This document shows, piece by piece, positions 44,551 to 54,274 of a stretch of DNA of 64,000 bases. The notes under the pieces were generated by a model. It did no database searches. It was not told where the DNA came from and saw only the letters and a program-made list of their open reading frames with translations. Each line of letters opens with the position of its first letter. Within the stretch, counting starts at the first letter, position 1. The position numbers were made by a program, and so were the translations under genes. This stretch comes from Afipia sp. OHSU_II-C1 (GTDB lineage Bacteria; Pseudomonadota; Alphaproteobacteria; Rhizobiales; Xanthobacteraceae), in contig NZ_APJI01000015.1 of NCBI RefSeq assembly GCF_000497575.1, positions 124,001 through 188,000 on the forward strand, given 5' to 3'.

Positions 44551-45600
44551 CTACGATACGGGAGACTGCGACCCCTTGGCCGACGGAGACTTCGCAGCTT
44601 CGTCGAGCCTTCGCAGGGCCGCTGAGACTCGCTTCGCCCGAAGACCGACAATAAGCTCCCGAAGCGAGAGCAAGATGACAGAAATAAAGAACGGGACGAG
44701 ATAATACAGCACCCGGAACAGCAGCATCCCGGCCAACAGCTCTTCCCGGTCGAACTGAAACAGGCCCACCAGCATCGCGGCATCGAAGACGCCGAGGCCG
44801 CCCGGCGAGTGGCTGGCGAAACCGAGCAGTGTCGCCGAGACGAAGATCACCGCGACCACGATGAACCCGACATGAGGCTCATCCGGGACCAGAATATACA
44901 TCGCCAGCGCGCAGAAGCCGAGATCGACGATGCCGATCGCTATCTGCAAAAGCGTCAGCGGCCCGCCGGGAAGAAAGACGCTCCAGCTCCCGCGGCCGAC
45001 CTCGCGCGGCTTCATCCAGACCCAGATCACGTAAGCGCACAGACAAAGCAGGATGCCGATCGCCGCCGTGCGATTGAGCCAGACCGGCAGCTTGTCGATA
45101 GAGGCAGCCGCTTCCGGGTGATAGGCGACGCCAAGACCCAGCACAGCGGCATTGCCGAGCCAGAAGGTCAGTCCGGCGAGAAAGCAGACCTTGGCAACAT
45201 CGACTGCCGAAAGGCCCCACGCGGAATAGACCCGATACCGCACCACGCCACCGGTAAAGACGCTGGCGCCGACATTGTGACCGATCGAATAGCTGGTGAA
45301 GCCGGCAAAGGCTGCGACCCTGTAAGGCACCGCATCGCGCCCGATGGCACGCAATGCAAACAGGTCATAGAACGTCAGCGTGAAATAGCCTGCGGCCACG
45401 CAAAGCCCAGCGAGCACGACAGTGCGGATTTCCGTACCGCGCAACGCCTCATAGAGGTCGTCGACATCGAGACCCTCGAGCATGTGATAGAGGATGTAAC
45501 AAGCGGTCGCGATGATCGCGATGCTGATCGCGACACCAAGCTTGTGCAGGATTTGCTTCTCGCGCATGTACGCGATGGCCCCGCGCAGTGTCTCCAGCAT
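44551..45600 (-). CDS. Lysylphosphatidylglycerol synthetase-like/UPF0104 family membrane protein
   Basis: 349 residues with about eight membrane helices. Family signatures: GYFTLTFYDLFALRAIGRDAVPYRVAAFAGFTSYSIGHNVGASVFTGGVVRYRVYSAWGLS and SHSPGGLGVFDAAMLVGL. This is the MprF-type flippase-like domain without the soluble synthase domain. It may flip aminoacylated or other lipids; substrate unknown. Confidence 0.82.
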   Translation of the reverse strand: MLETLRGAIAYMREKQILHKLGVAISIAIIATACYILYHMLEGLDVDDLYEALRGTEIRTVVLAGLCVAAGYFTLTFYDLFALRAIGRDAVPYRVAAFAGFTSYSIGHNVGASVFTGGVVRYRVYSAWGLSAVDVAKVCFLAGLTFWLGNAAVLGLGVAYHPEAAASIDKLPVWLNRTAAIGILLCLCAYVIWVWMKPREVGRGSWSVFLPGGPLTLLQIAIGIVDLGFCALAMYILVPDEPHVGFIVVAVIFVSATLLGFASHSPGGLGVFDAAMLVGLFQFDREELLAGMLLFRVLYYLVPFFISVILLSLRELIVGLRAKRVSAALRRLDEAAKSPSAKGSQSPVS

Positions 45601-45765
45601 CCAGACCTCAAAATTGCACTATCCCACGTGTTTCCTAGCAGACCGGCGCGGCAACCGCGAGGGCCGGTATCACCAATCTGAGCCCATTTATAATGCGGAA
45701 GTCACGTTAAGGATCACATTAAGAATTGCGGTCGTCCGCCGCACCGCAACGGTGTCGTCACCGTG

Positions 45766-46293
45766 TCATGACGATGACGCCGATTTGACTTGCTCGCGCT
45801 GAAAAAACAGCAGGTCCAGCTCGGTGGCAGGCTGTCCGAGCCCTGTCAAAAGCGCATGAGTCTGACCGCGATGATGGGTCTGGTGATTGAACCAGTGCGC
45901 CAGTGCGGGAGCCAGTTCCTGCACGAAATGCTCGGGGCTGGAGACACGCCGATAGGAAATCGTTCCGGCAACACGCGTATCGTCCAGTCCGTCGACATAG
46001 GCCACGATCCGGGCATCTTCCGCCACGCGGGCCGCGCGGAGCGCGCCGAACGTCTCGAACAAAATCGCATCAAGTCGGTCCGGAGCATCGCCCTCACCGG
46101 TAAAGCGCTTCATCCAGATTCGATCCGTTGCCAGCAGATGATTGAGCGTGCCGTGGACCGATTTGAAGAAGGCGCCGCGATCGGCCCCGTATTGGGCTTC
46201 GCCAAGACGGCCGGCTGCGTCGTACAGCCGCGCATTCGCCCACGCATTGTAGTGGCCAAGCATCCGGAAATGCGACGTGAGGCCGGCCGCCAT
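45766..46293 (-). CDS. DinB family protein
   Basis: 175 residues from the ATG at 46293. Four-helix DinB fold with metal-binding histidines: HFRMLGHYNAWANARLYDAAG, GTLNHLLATDRIWMKRFTGEG and WFNHQTHHRGQTHALLTGLGQ (HxxxH-like triad). Bacterial DinB-like enzymes are thiol-dependent transferases; substrate unknown. It ends an OmpA/membrane/DinB operon. Confidence 0.85.
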   Translation of the reverse strand: MAAGLTSHFRMLGHYNAWANARLYDAAGRLGEAQYGADRGAFFKSVHGTLNHLLATDRIWMKRFTGEGDAPDRLDAILFETFGALRAARVAEDARIVAYVDGLDDTRVAGTISYRRVSSPEHFVQELAPALAHWFNHQTHHRGQTHALLTGLGQPATELDLLFFQREQVKSASSS

Positions 46294-46298
46294 ACACG

Positions 46299-46601
46299 TC
46301 AGCCTGCGGCGGCGTACCGCGCGACCACGAGACTGCGCAGCCACGATCCAACAGCGCAGCCGATGACATAAGCCGCGAACATGACAAGACCGAGATCGAG
46401 CCAGTACCCTGCCCGGCCGGGGGCCAGATGAAATACGGCCGCCAGGATGAGCGCCACGATCAGCACGGCGACCTTGCGCAGTGTCGTCGTGGACCAGCCG
46501 CGGCCGCGATGGACGACGGCAATCCATCCCATCGCGAGACCGACGAGACCCGATGCCAACAGCCAACCCCAGTTGAATGTCGCAAGATAGATCATGATCA
46601 T
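46299..46601 (-). CDS. Small conserved integral membrane protein
   Basis: 100 residues with three hydrophobic segments (GWLLASGLVGLAMGWIAVV, VAVLIVALILAAVFHL, LGLVMFAAYVIGCAVGSWL). The start overlaps the upstream OmpA stop as ATGA (46598-46601). Resembles small transmembrane proteins commonly paired with OmpA/BON proteins in Bradyrhizobium. Function unknown. Confidence 0.72.
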   Translation of the reverse strand: MIMIYLATFNWGWLLASGLVGLAMGWIAVVHRGRGWSTTTLRKVAVLIVALILAAVFHLAPGRAGYWLDLGLVMFAAYVIGCAVGSWLRSLVVARYAAAG

Positions 46602-47992
46602 TTCACCACGAAATCGATGCGCCGGTTCTTGGCCTTGCCGTCGTCGGTGTCGTTGGCGGCGACCGGCTGCGAACTGCCATAGCCCACGGCCTTCAGCCGG
46701 TCCGGCGGCAGTCCAGCCTTGATCAGGTAGTCCGACACCGCCTGCGCGCGCCTTTCCGACAGCGCCATATTGGTGTTGTTGTCGCCATCGCTATCGGTGT
46801 GACCTGCCACTTCGATGTTGGCAGTCGGACAGCGCAACGCGGTTTCGATCAGCTTGTCGAGCAGACCCATCGAATCCTTGTCGATGGTGGCGCGGCCGGA
46901 CTCGAATCTGATCTTCGCCTTGCCGAGCAGCTCGAAAAACAACTGCTGGCAAACGGTCGGATCGACCGCACTGGCCACCGGCTTGACGGAGACGTCCGCC
47001 TTGACGCTCCAGCCCTGCGGCAACTCGCCGCCGATGCCACCGCGAATCTGGTCCGCCGCGACTGCATAGAGTGCATCGCCCGACAGCTTGACCTCCCGGT
47101 CCGAGAGCATCAGCGAGCCGGTCGAGACCCGTGACAACGCGCCGAGCGCGGCCACGACCGCGTTCTGAAATCCCTGCGGCGCACCGGCGCTCGCCTTCAG
47201 ATTGTCGACCAGCTTCTCGGCAAAGAACTTGCGGCCGACCGCCGCGACGATGGCGGCATGCACGTTGTTGTCAGGCACATAACCTTCGAGCGTAACGGTG
47301 TTGGCGACCGGATCCTTGTTGGCGCGGAAGACATAAGGCGGCGCCTTGATGGCGTTCTCTTTCACCGAATAACCTTCAGGCAGATTTTTCAGCGCCGCCA
47401 GGATCGCCTCGCGATTGCCGATCTCGCGCGCCATACCGGTCAGGCTGACGGCGGTGTCGCTGAGCGTGATCTTGCCGTCCTTGAGCCTGCCGATCTGATC
47501 GATCAGCAACAGCGCGGCCGTGTCGAACCGCGGCGGGGCGCCCCGCGCCAGGATCATCTGATCCAAAACTTCGGTACCCGCGGCCGCGGCCCGGGCGGCG
47601 TCCGCCAGGCGCGCCTTGCTTGCAGGCAGCGGAGCATGTCCGCCGAGGGTGATCCTGACCACGTCGCGCTCGATCGACCATTCAAACGGCCTGGCCTCGC
47701 GGATCAGGGTGGTATCGTCGTCAATCAGCCGGACGCCGGTGACGGCTTCGACCTGCGAGACAGCGCTCCGCCGGCCCTCCTCCGAAAAAGCCTCCGCCGA
47801 CAGCGAAACATCGCGGCCGGACACGGAAATACGGGTCTTGTCGAGCACGGTGCCCTTGAGCGCGGCGGTTGAGCGCGCAGCAATATCGGTCTCGAGAGGC
47901 GAGGTATTCGTCCAGATCGCGCCGATCCAAAGGAACACCAAGGGAATCAACCCCGGCCACCACTTTCGCGCCCAACTGGATATTCGGCTCAT
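46598..47992 (-). CDS. OmpA-family protein with BON domains
   Basis: 464 residues. A single N-terminal membrane helix (WWPGLIPLVFLWIGAIW) anchors BON-like repeats (about 40-300; e.g. VNTVTLEGY/VANTVTLEGYVPD and VSGRDVSLSAEAF), and a C-terminal OmpA peptidoglycan-binding domain: KIRFESGRATIDKDSMGLLDKLIETAL, IEVAGHTDSDGDNNTNMALSERRAQAVSDYLI and VGYGSSQPVAAN. Cell-envelope tethering protein. It is the first gene of its operon. Confidence 0.88.
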   Translation of the reverse strand: MSRISSWARKWWPGLIPLVFLWIGAIWTNTSPLETDIAARSTAALKGTVLDKTRISVSGRDVSLSAEAFSEEGRRSAVSQVEAVTGVRLIDDDTTLIREARPFEWSIERDVVRITLGGHAPLPASKARLADAARAAAAGTEVLDQMILARGAPPRFDTAALLLIDQIGRLKDGKITLSDTAVSLTGMAREIGNREAILAALKNLPEGYSVKENAIKAPPYVFRANKDPVANTVTLEGYVPDNNVHAAIVAAVGRKFFAEKLVDNLKASAGAPQGFQNAVVAALGALSRVSTGSLMLSDREVKLSGDALYAVAADQIRGGIGGELPQGWSVKADVSVKPVASAVDPTVCQQLFFELLGKAKIRFESGRATIDKDSMGLLDKLIETALRCPTANIEVAGHTDSDGDNNTNMALSERRAQAVSDYLIKAGLPPDRLKAVGYGSSQPVAANDTDDGKAKNRRIDFVVK

Positions 47993-48197
47993 CCCGGACC
48001 TTCACCTGACGGAATGGAGACAAAACAAACCCTTGGCAGGGTGTCAAACGGGAAATGAACGCCAAGCTGGGGCCACCGCCGCACGCCCCTGCCGTACCTG
48101 CCGGAGGGTGTTTCGGGCACCGGTATAACCGTTTGTTCAACGGTTTCTGCCAAATCTCGAGCCGGATCCCTGGAACGATCGGCCAACGCCCGCCGCC

Positions 48198-49256
48198 ATG
48201 AAGCAGCTTCGCCACAACGTCATCCGCGCCGGCCTCGACGCGCTGTACTTCACAGGCGCGCACCACGTGCTGCGGCCGATCCTGGCGGGTGTCGGCACGA
48301 TCTTCATGCTGCATCACGTCCGCCCGGCGGGCGACAGTCTGTTCCAGCCCAACCGGCACCTCGAGATCACCCCGGATTTCCTGCGCGAGGTGCTGACGCA
48401 TGTCCGCGCGCTCGATGTCGATATCGTCTCACTGGATGAAGCGCATCGCCGGATGGAACAGCGCAACTTTGCGCGCCGCTTCGCCTGTTTCACGTTCGAC
48501 GACGGCTATCGCAACAACCGCGATCATGCGCTTCCCGTGATGCGGGAGCACGACGCACCGTTCACGGTCTATGTCGCCAGCGACTTCGCAGAGGGCACCG
48601 GCCGGCTGTGGTGGGAGGCGCTGGAGCGCGTTGTCGCCAAGGCCGAGACCATCGAGATCGTCCGCGACGGCGCGACGCTGCAGCTCGATGCACACGACGC
48701 CGGTGCCAAGCAGAACGCGTTCAATCAGATTCACGACTGGTTGCGCACACTCTCAAACGACACCGAGGTGAATCGCGAAGTCAGCGCATTGTGCGCCCGG
48801 CACGGCGTTGACGATGCCGCGATCGCACGCGAACTGTGCATGTCGTGGGATGAACTGAAGACGTTTTCCGCAGATCCGCTGGTGAATATCGGTGCGCACA
48901 CCGTCAGCCACTGCAATCTGGCGCGCGAAACCAACGCAGGCGCACTGCGCGAGATGCGCGACAGCCGGATGCAGATCGAGGACCACCTGCAAAAGCCCGC
49001 GCGCCACTTCGCCTATCCGTATGGAGACAAATCGGCCGCCGCCGCACGCGAGTTCGCAATCGCCAGAGAACTCGGCTTCGCAACGGCCGTAACCACGCGT
49101 CCCGGCATGATCTTCGCCGAGAACGCCGAACATCTCACAGCGCTGCCCCGCATTTCGCTGAACGGCAACTACCAGACCACGCGCTTCCTGTCGGTGCTGA
49201 CATCGGGCGCCGCAACTGCGATGTGGAACGGCTTCCGCCGCGTGGACGCGGCGTAG
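48198..49256 (+). CDS. Polysaccharide deacetylase family protein
   Basis: 352 residues. NodB-homology features: FMLHHVRP, FACFTFDDGYRNNRDHALPVMREHDAPFTVYVASDFAE with the metal-binding aspartate pair (TFDDGY), WDELKTFSADPLVNIGAHTVSHCNL (His-rich metal site) and FAYPYGDKSAAA. Deacetylates a polysaccharide, here probably in cell-envelope or exopolysaccharide biosynthesis. No signal peptide is obvious. It lies upstream of an SDR and a GT4 gene that could belong to the same pathway. Confidence 0.87.
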   Translation: MKQLRHNVIRAGLDALYFTGAHHVLRPILAGVGTIFMLHHVRPAGDSLFQPNRHLEITPDFLREVLTHVRALDVDIVSLDEAHRRMEQRNFARRFACFTFDDGYRNNRDHALPVMREHDAPFTVYVASDFAEGTGRLWWEALERVVAKAETIEIVRDGATLQLDAHDAGAKQNAFNQIHDWLRTLSNDTEVNREVSALCARHGVDDAAIARELCMSWDELKTFSADPLVNIGAHTVSHCNLARETNAGALREMRDSRMQIEDHLQKPARHFAYPYGDKSAAAAREFAIARELGFATAVTTRPGMIFAENAEHLTALPRISLNGNYQTTRFLSVLTSGAATAMWNGFRRVDAA

Positions 49257-49346
49257 GGCGTTTCAAACAGAATTCGCAGTTCCGCCATTCCTTGACTTCG
49301 GCTTCGTTGCTGGCGCTATATCGCCGCCAAAGCAACAGGAGGCACC

Positions 49347-50153
49347 ATGTTCAAGGATCTGTTTTCACTGAAGGGCCGTATCGCGGTCGTCACCGGCGGC
49401 TCGCGCGGCATCGGCAAGATGATCGCGTCGGGCTTTCTCGCCCAAGGCGCCGCGAAAGTCTACATCACCGCGCGCAAGGCCGGTCCCTGCGAGGAAACCG
49501 CCAAGGAACTGACCACCGCCTATGACGGCGAGTGCATCGCGCTGCCGATCGACATGTCCACCGTTGCCGGATGCGAGAAGCTGGCCGAGGAACTGATCAA
49601 GCGCGAACCGAAGATCGACATCCTTGTGAACAATGCAGGCGCGGCCTGGGGCGCAAACTTCGACGAATTCCCGGAAGCCGGCTGGGACAAGGTCATGAAC
49701 CTCAACGTCAAGTCGCTGTTCTTCCTCACCAAGGCGCTGGCCAAGCCGCTGCGCGCCGCAGCGACCAAGGACAAGCCCGGCAAGGTCATCAACATCGCAT
49801 CGATCGACGGCCTGTCGGTCAATCCGATGGAAACCTATTCCTACCAGGCGAGCAAAGCGGCGGTCATCCATCTGACGCGCCGCATGGCCGCGAAGCTGAT
49901 CAAGGACAATATCAATGTCACGGCGATCTGTCCCGGAGCGTTCGAGTCTGACATGAACATCGCGGCACGCGATCACGGAGACTCGGTTGCGAAGGCGATC
50001 CCGGCCAAGCGCATCGGCCGTCCGGAGGACATGGCGGGTATCGCGATCTATCTCGCGTCGCGGGCCGGGGACTATGTCATCGGCAACTCGATCGCTGTCG
50101 ACGGCGGCATCGTCTACGCGAATCTCAGCCTGCCGGTATCGGGCGAAGGCTAG
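49347..50153 (+). CDS. Short-chain dehydrogenase/reductase (RhlG-like)
   Basis: 268 residues. NADP-binding TGGSRGIGKMI (residues 13-23), NNAGAAWG, and the catalytic SIDGLSVNPMETYSYQASKAAV (Ser, Tyr-x-x-x-Lys). Similar to RhlG-type beta-ketoacyl reductases. AGGAGG at 49338-49343 is a strong RBS. The stop overlaps the convergent GT4 gene by 4 bp. Confidence 0.9.
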   Translation: MFKDLFSLKGRIAVVTGGSRGIGKMIASGFLAQGAAKVYITARKAGPCEETAKELTTAYDGECIALPIDMSTVAGCEKLAEELIKREPKIDILVNNAGAAWGANFDEFPEAGWDKVMNLNVKSLFFLTKALAKPLRAAATKDKPGKVINIASIDGLSVNPMETYSYQASKAAVIHLTRRMAAKLIKDNINVTAICPGAFESDMNIAARDHGDSVAKAIPAKRIGRPEDMAGIAIYLASRAGDYVIGNSIAVDGGIVYANLSLPVSGEG

Positions 50154-51259
50154 GCCGCCTTCGTCATCTGCATCATCTGCCGGTAGATGGCGAAATACTG
50201 TTCGCGCATATTGGCGATGTCGAATTCGGTCACGAAGTGCTGGGCGGTCGTCGCGATACGCGCAGCAGCTTCGGGATTGGCCACTAGCGCTGCAATCTTG
50301 TCGGCAAGATCCTCTGCCGAGCAGGCCTTGAACTTGATGCCGTTCGAGCCATCGACGAGAAGCTCCGCCGGCCCGTCGACATCGGCCGCGACCACCGGAA
50401 CGCCAGCCGCCATGGCTTCGAGCAGCACCAGCCCGAAGCCTTCGAAACGTGACGGCAGCACGAAGACATCGGCATCCCCGAGCAAAGCCGGGATGTCGGT
50501 GCGGTCACAGAGAAAGCGAATCCGATCCGATATGCCTTCCGCGGCGGCAAGGCGCTGCAAGGCCGGGACCATCTCCCGATCGCCTTCAGGCGGATCGCCG
50601 ACAAAATCGCAATGGATGTCGAGCCCGCGCTTCCGAAGAATGCCGATGGCCTCGATCAGAATGTCCTGACCCTTCTGACGCGGATAAAGCCGGGCGACGT
50701 TGATCAGCCGGATCGGCGCATCGGGCTGGAGCAAGCGAACCGGCGCGCAAAACGACGCCAGCGGGATCGCGTTATGCACCTTGAAGATTCGTTGCAGCCG
50801 CGCCGCCTCGCATTCGCGCGCGACCGCTGCGGAAATGGCGATGTTCCAGTCGACGAAGCGCCGATGCAGCCGCACCTTGACGCCGTCCCATGCCGGAACG
50901 AGGCCGGTATTGTGAATAGTGTAGCCGACGCTCATCGGCCGATACAGTTTACTCAGCATGGCGAAATGCTTTGCCCCGGTGTCGTGGGCATGAATCATCC
51001 GGACATCGTGCCGGCGCATGATGTTGAGCAGCGTCAGAACGATGCGCGGGTTGCGCTGACCGGGCGGGCGCTTCAGGAAATAGACCGGATGACCCGTCGC
51101 AGCGAGGCTTTCGGCCAGATAGGCATTGATCTTGTCGTTGATGACGACAAAGACCTGCGGCAGGCCGGGGCTTTCTGCGCAACTGGCGGCGAAACTGGTG
51201 AGCAACCGTTCGGAGCCGCCCATACTCAGCGACGAAATCAGTTGAAGTACAGACGCCAT
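50150..51259 (-). CDS. Family 4 glycosyltransferase
   Basis: 369 residues from the ATG at 51259. N-terminal LQLISSLSMGGSERLLTSFA and C-terminal VFVLPSRFEGFGLVLLEAMAAGVPVVAADVDGPAELLVDG, the GT-B fold E-x7-E motif (EGFGLVLLEA). Retaining transferase for envelope or exopolysaccharide assembly; donor and acceptor unknown. Its upstream region (51260-51492) is the 233-bp gap to boxA. Confidence 0.88.
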   Translation of the reverse strand: MASVLQLISSLSMGGSERLLTSFAASCAESPGLPQVFVVINDKINAYLAESLAATGHPVYFLKRPPGQRNPRIVLTLLNIMRRHDVRMIHAHDTGAKHFAMLSKLYRPMSVGYTIHNTGLVPAWDGVKVRLHRRFVDWNIAISAAVARECEAARLQRIFKVHNAIPLASFCAPVRLLQPDAPIRLINVARLYPRQKGQDILIEAIGILRKRGLDIHCDFVGDPPEGDREMVPALQRLAAAEGISDRIRFLCDRTDIPALLGDADVFVLPSRFEGFGLVLLEAMAAGVPVVAADVDGPAELLVDGSNGIKFKACSAEDLADKIAALVANPEAAARIATTAQHFVTEFDIANMREQYFAIYRQMMQMTKAA

Positions 51260-51492
51260 AATGTGCTTCGATCCCCGGCCCGAGCGCCGGGCGTGCCAAC
51301 AAATTGACCCGGTGCCGCCAAGCGACCATTCCGCGCCTTGATGACGCAGATCACGATCACAACCCTGGAACCCCGGGACTGGGCATTCCAAAAAACGGAA
51401 CGTGGCCAGCGGACACGGCTATTCTAGGGCAGCCTTTTTGGAAAAAGCGCTGCGCATCTGGGGGGCGTTTGTTTGCGATAACCGCGAACGCG

Positions 51493-52698
51493 CTAGTACG
51501 TCTCAACGTGGTAGCGGCCGCTCTCGCGCATCTTCGGTTTCAGCGCTAACCAGTCGATCGACGCCGCGCGGCAGGCATCGGCGAAGGCTTCATCGACGCC
51601 GCTCTCCATGCCTTTCAATCCGCAGATGTAGACATGGGTCTTGTCGTCACGCAGCAGCGCGGCGATCTGCGCCATCTCGCTGCGAATCCGATCCTGCACA
51701 TACACGCGGGGCTGATCCGGCACACGCGAGTAGCAGAAATATTTCCCGAGCAGCTTTTCAGGCACTTTCTGCAGTGGGCCGAAATACGGCAATTCCTCAG
51801 GACGCCGCGCGCCGAAGAACAGCAGTAGCCGTCCCGGCGCATCCGGCATCGCGCGGCGGCGGCGCTCGGTAAAGCCGCGAAATGGCGCGGAGCCTGTGCC
51901 AGTGCAGATCATGATGATGTTTGCGGCAGGATCGTCCGGCATCAGGAAGGTGGCGCCGAACGGACCGGTGACTTCCAGCTTCGCGCCGCGCGGCAGATCG
52001 CACAGATAATTCGAGCAGACGCCGTTGTCCTCGCGCTTCACTGTGAGCGCGAGATTGTTGGTGTTGGGCTTCTCGCCGCCGCGGGGGCTTGCCACCGAAT
52101 AGAGCCGTGCCACATGCGGCTTGCCGTTCTCATCGGTGCCGGGCGCGACGATGCCGATGCTCTGGCCCTCCAGCACCGGAAACTTCTGATCGCCGAAGTC
52201 GAGAATGATGTGACGCACGTCGGAATCTGCGTTGGCATCGGTGAGACGGAAATTTCCGGTGACCGTCGCCGTCGCCGGCTTGCCGCGGTTGTAGAGATTG
52301 ACCGTCGGCTTGCTGGCGGAATGCGGCGCGACCGGCTTGCCGCCGAGGCCCTTGCGGGCCTCTTCCAAAAGCCTTGAGACCTCGTCCTCAAGTGCCTCGA
52401 CCGTGCCGCCCTCGCTAGATGCTGCTGCGACCTCTTCCTGCTTCGGCAATTCCTCCCACGAGAATTGCTCCTCAAGGGAGTAGGGCCGCGTCACCACGCG
52501 CCAGTTGTCGATCGATCCGGTGGGGCATGGTGAGATGCAGTCCATGCAGTGATTGCAGATGCTCGCATCGACGACATAGTTGTTGCCGTCATGCGTCACC
52601 GCATCGACCGGACATGTCTCTTCGCAGGTGTTGCAGCGAATGCAGATTTCCGGATCGATGAGATGTTGCTTCAGCAATTCCTGCGTCGGCGCATTCAT
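51493..52698 (-). CDS. boxA: Benzoyl-CoA 2,3-epoxidase reductase subunit BoxA
   Basis: 401 residues. Two [4Fe-4S] clusters at the N-terminus: [12 protein letters not shown] (18-29) and [12 protein letters not shown] (48-59). A linker of low complexity (about 80-130) leads to a ferredoxin-NADP reductase-like FAD/NADPH unit: [39 protein letters not shown] and [20 protein letters not shown]. Supplies electrons to BoxB. Last gene of the catabolic box operon, 12 bp after boxB. Confidence 0.96.
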   Translation of the reverse strand: MNAPTQELLKQHLIDPEICIRCNTCEETCPVDAVTHDGNNYVVDASICNHCMDCISPCPTGSIDNWRVVTRPYSLEEQFSWEELPKQEEVAAASSEGGTVEALEDEVSRLLEEARKGLGGKPVAPHSASKPTVNLYNRGKPATATVTGNFRLTDANADSDVRHIILDFGDQKFPVLEGQSIGIVAPGTDENGKPHVARLYSVASPRGGEKPNTNNLALTVKREDNGVCSNYLCDLPRGAKLEVTGPFGATFLMPDDPAANIIMICTGTGSAPFRGFTERRRRAMPDAPGRLLLFFGARRPEELPYFGPLQKVPEKLLGKYFCYSRVPDQPRVYVQDRIRSEMAQIAALLRDDKTHVYICGLKGMESGVDEAFADACRAASIDWLALKPKMRESGRYHVETY

Positions 52699-52710
52699 AG
52701 GCTTCGTCCG

Positions 52711-54156
52711 TTACGCCGCGATCTTCACATATTCGAAGTCGCCGGGCTTGTTGTCGATACCGACCTTGGGAGGCGCAATCCAGTTCGCGAACTTGCCGGG
52801 TTCGGACACCGGCTCCATCAGCGAGGAAATGAAATCGCCGTCCGCCGTCGAGGGCAGATAGTCGTCGCGCACCTTCGCCCACTCGGCATCGGAAACAATG
52901 ATGCCCTTCGGCGTCGCCTGCACATTGGCAAATTCGCCGATCTGGCGATGAAACGCGGTGTGCGGCAATTCGAGACGGAAATTCACGCCGGCCTTCTCGA
53001 TCACCTTGTTCCAGCGCTCGACGCCCTTGGCGCAATCCTCGGTGTAGTCGTCGCGCAGCCGCATGTTGAGTGCGGTGAGCGCGGGCTCGTCCACCAGCGT
53101 GATCTTTCCATCTACCATCTTGAGCACCTTGTAGATGTCGTTGGTCAGACGATGATCGTCATCGATCTTGGTTTCCTGGAAACGGCCCTTGAGGCCAGCG
53201 TTGTAGAAGTTCGCGGCGTTGGTCGAGACCTCCGATCCGAACAGATCGAGCGACAGCGAATAGTGTAGATTCATCTTCTTCTGCATGGTCGGCAGGTCGA
53301 TGACGCCGAGCGCGCGGACCTTCTCGATCTCGTTCGGATCATCGATGCCAGCGGCCTTCATTGCATCACAGGTGCGCTGGAGCACGCGGCTGACGCCGGT
53401 CTCGCCGACGAACATGTGATGCGCTTCTTCCGTCAGCATGAAGCGGCAGGTGCGCGACAGCGGATCGAAGCCGGACTGCGCAAGGCTCTCAAGCTGCATC
53501 TTGCCATCGCGGTCGGTGAAGAAGGTGAACATAAAGAATGACAGCCAGTCCGGCGTCGCTTCGTTGAACGCGCCGAGCATCCGCGGCGCGTCCTCGTCGC
53601 CGGAACGGCGGCGCAGCAGATCGTCGGCTTCCTCGCGGCCGTCGCGGCCGAAATACTTCTGCAACAGATAGACCATCGCCCAGAGATGGCGGCCTTCTTC
53701 CACGTTGACCTGAAACAGGTTGCGCATGTCGTAAAGCGATGGCGCAGTTTTACCCAGATGGCGCTGCTGTTCGACCGAGGCCGGCTCGGTGTCGCCCTGA
53801 ATCACGACAAGGCGGCGCAGCATCGCGCGATATTCGCCGGGCACTTCCTGCCAGGCCTTCTCGCCCTTGTGCTGGCCGAAATTCACAAGGCGCTGCTCGT
53901 CCTGGGGCGCCAGCAAGACGCCCCAGCGATATTCCGGCATGCGGACGTAATCGAACTTGGCCCAGCCCTTCGGGTCGACGCTGATGGCGGTGCGCAGATA
54001 GACCAGCGATTCCTGAAAACCGTCCGGGCCCATGTCGTTCCACCAGTCCAGATAGCCCGGATGCCAGCCTTCCAGCGCTTTCAGCACCTGACGATCCTCG
54101 GCGAGATTGACGTTGTTCGGGATCTTGGTGGTGTAGTCGACGTTCATGATGTTCAT
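52711..54156 (-). CDS. boxB: Benzoyl-CoA 2,3-epoxidase oxygenase subunit BoxB
   Basis: 481 residues from the ATG at 54156. The longer in-frame start (54225) reads through a palindromic repeat and is rejected. Di-iron carboxylate pattern of a ferritin-like oxygenase: NVEEGRHLWAMVYLLQKYFG (E-x-x-H) and MLTEEAHHMFVGETGVSRVL (EEAHH). Oxidises benzoyl-CoA to the 2,3-epoxide with O2. Follows boxC on the minus strand across a repeat-containing 118-bp gap. Confidence 0.96.
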   Translation of the reverse strand: MNIMNVDYTTKIPNNVNLAEDRQVLKALEGWHPGYLDWWNDMGPDGFQESLVYLRTAISVDPKGWAKFDYVRMPEYRWGVLLAPQDEQRLVNFGQHKGEKAWQEVPGEYRAMLRRLVVIQGDTEPASVEQQRHLGKTAPSLYDMRNLFQVNVEEGRHLWAMVYLLQKYFGRDGREEADDLLRRRSGDEDAPRMLGAFNEATPDWLSFFMFTFFTDRDGKMQLESLAQSGFDPLSRTCRFMLTEEAHHMFVGETGVSRVLQRTCDAMKAAGIDDPNEIEKVRALGVIDLPTMQKKMNLHYSLSLDLFGSEVSTNAANFYNAGLKGRFQETKIDDDHRLTNDIYKVLKMVDGKITLVDEPALTALNMRLRDDYTEDCAKGVERWNKVIEKAGVNFRLELPHTAFHRQIGEFANVQATPKGIIVSDAEWAKVRDDYLPSTADGDFISSLMEPVSEPGKFANWIAPPKVGIDNKPGDFEYVKIAA

Positions 54157-54180
54157 GGCGTGCTCTCCGTCAGGTTGCTT

Positions 54181-54261
54181 CGTCATTGCGAGGAGCGAAG
54201 CGACAAAGCAATCCAGCTTCTTCATGTGGCTCTGGATTGCTTCGCTTCGCTCGCAATGACG
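54181..54261. repeat. Palindromic element E, copy 1
   Basis: Arms CGTCATTGCGAGGAGCGAAGC and GCTTCGCTTCGCTCGCAATGACG flank a CAATCCAG/CTGGATTG inner pairing and a short loop. Fills most of the boxC-boxB gap. Near-identical copies at 56919-56998 and 61907-61989. Confidence 0.9.
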
Positions 54262-54274
54262 GCATTTAAGTTTC

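Noticed and set aside
54157..54225. A longer start for boxB at 54225
   Set aside because: The extra residues are encoded by a palindromic repeat; the ATG at 54156 gives the normal family start.
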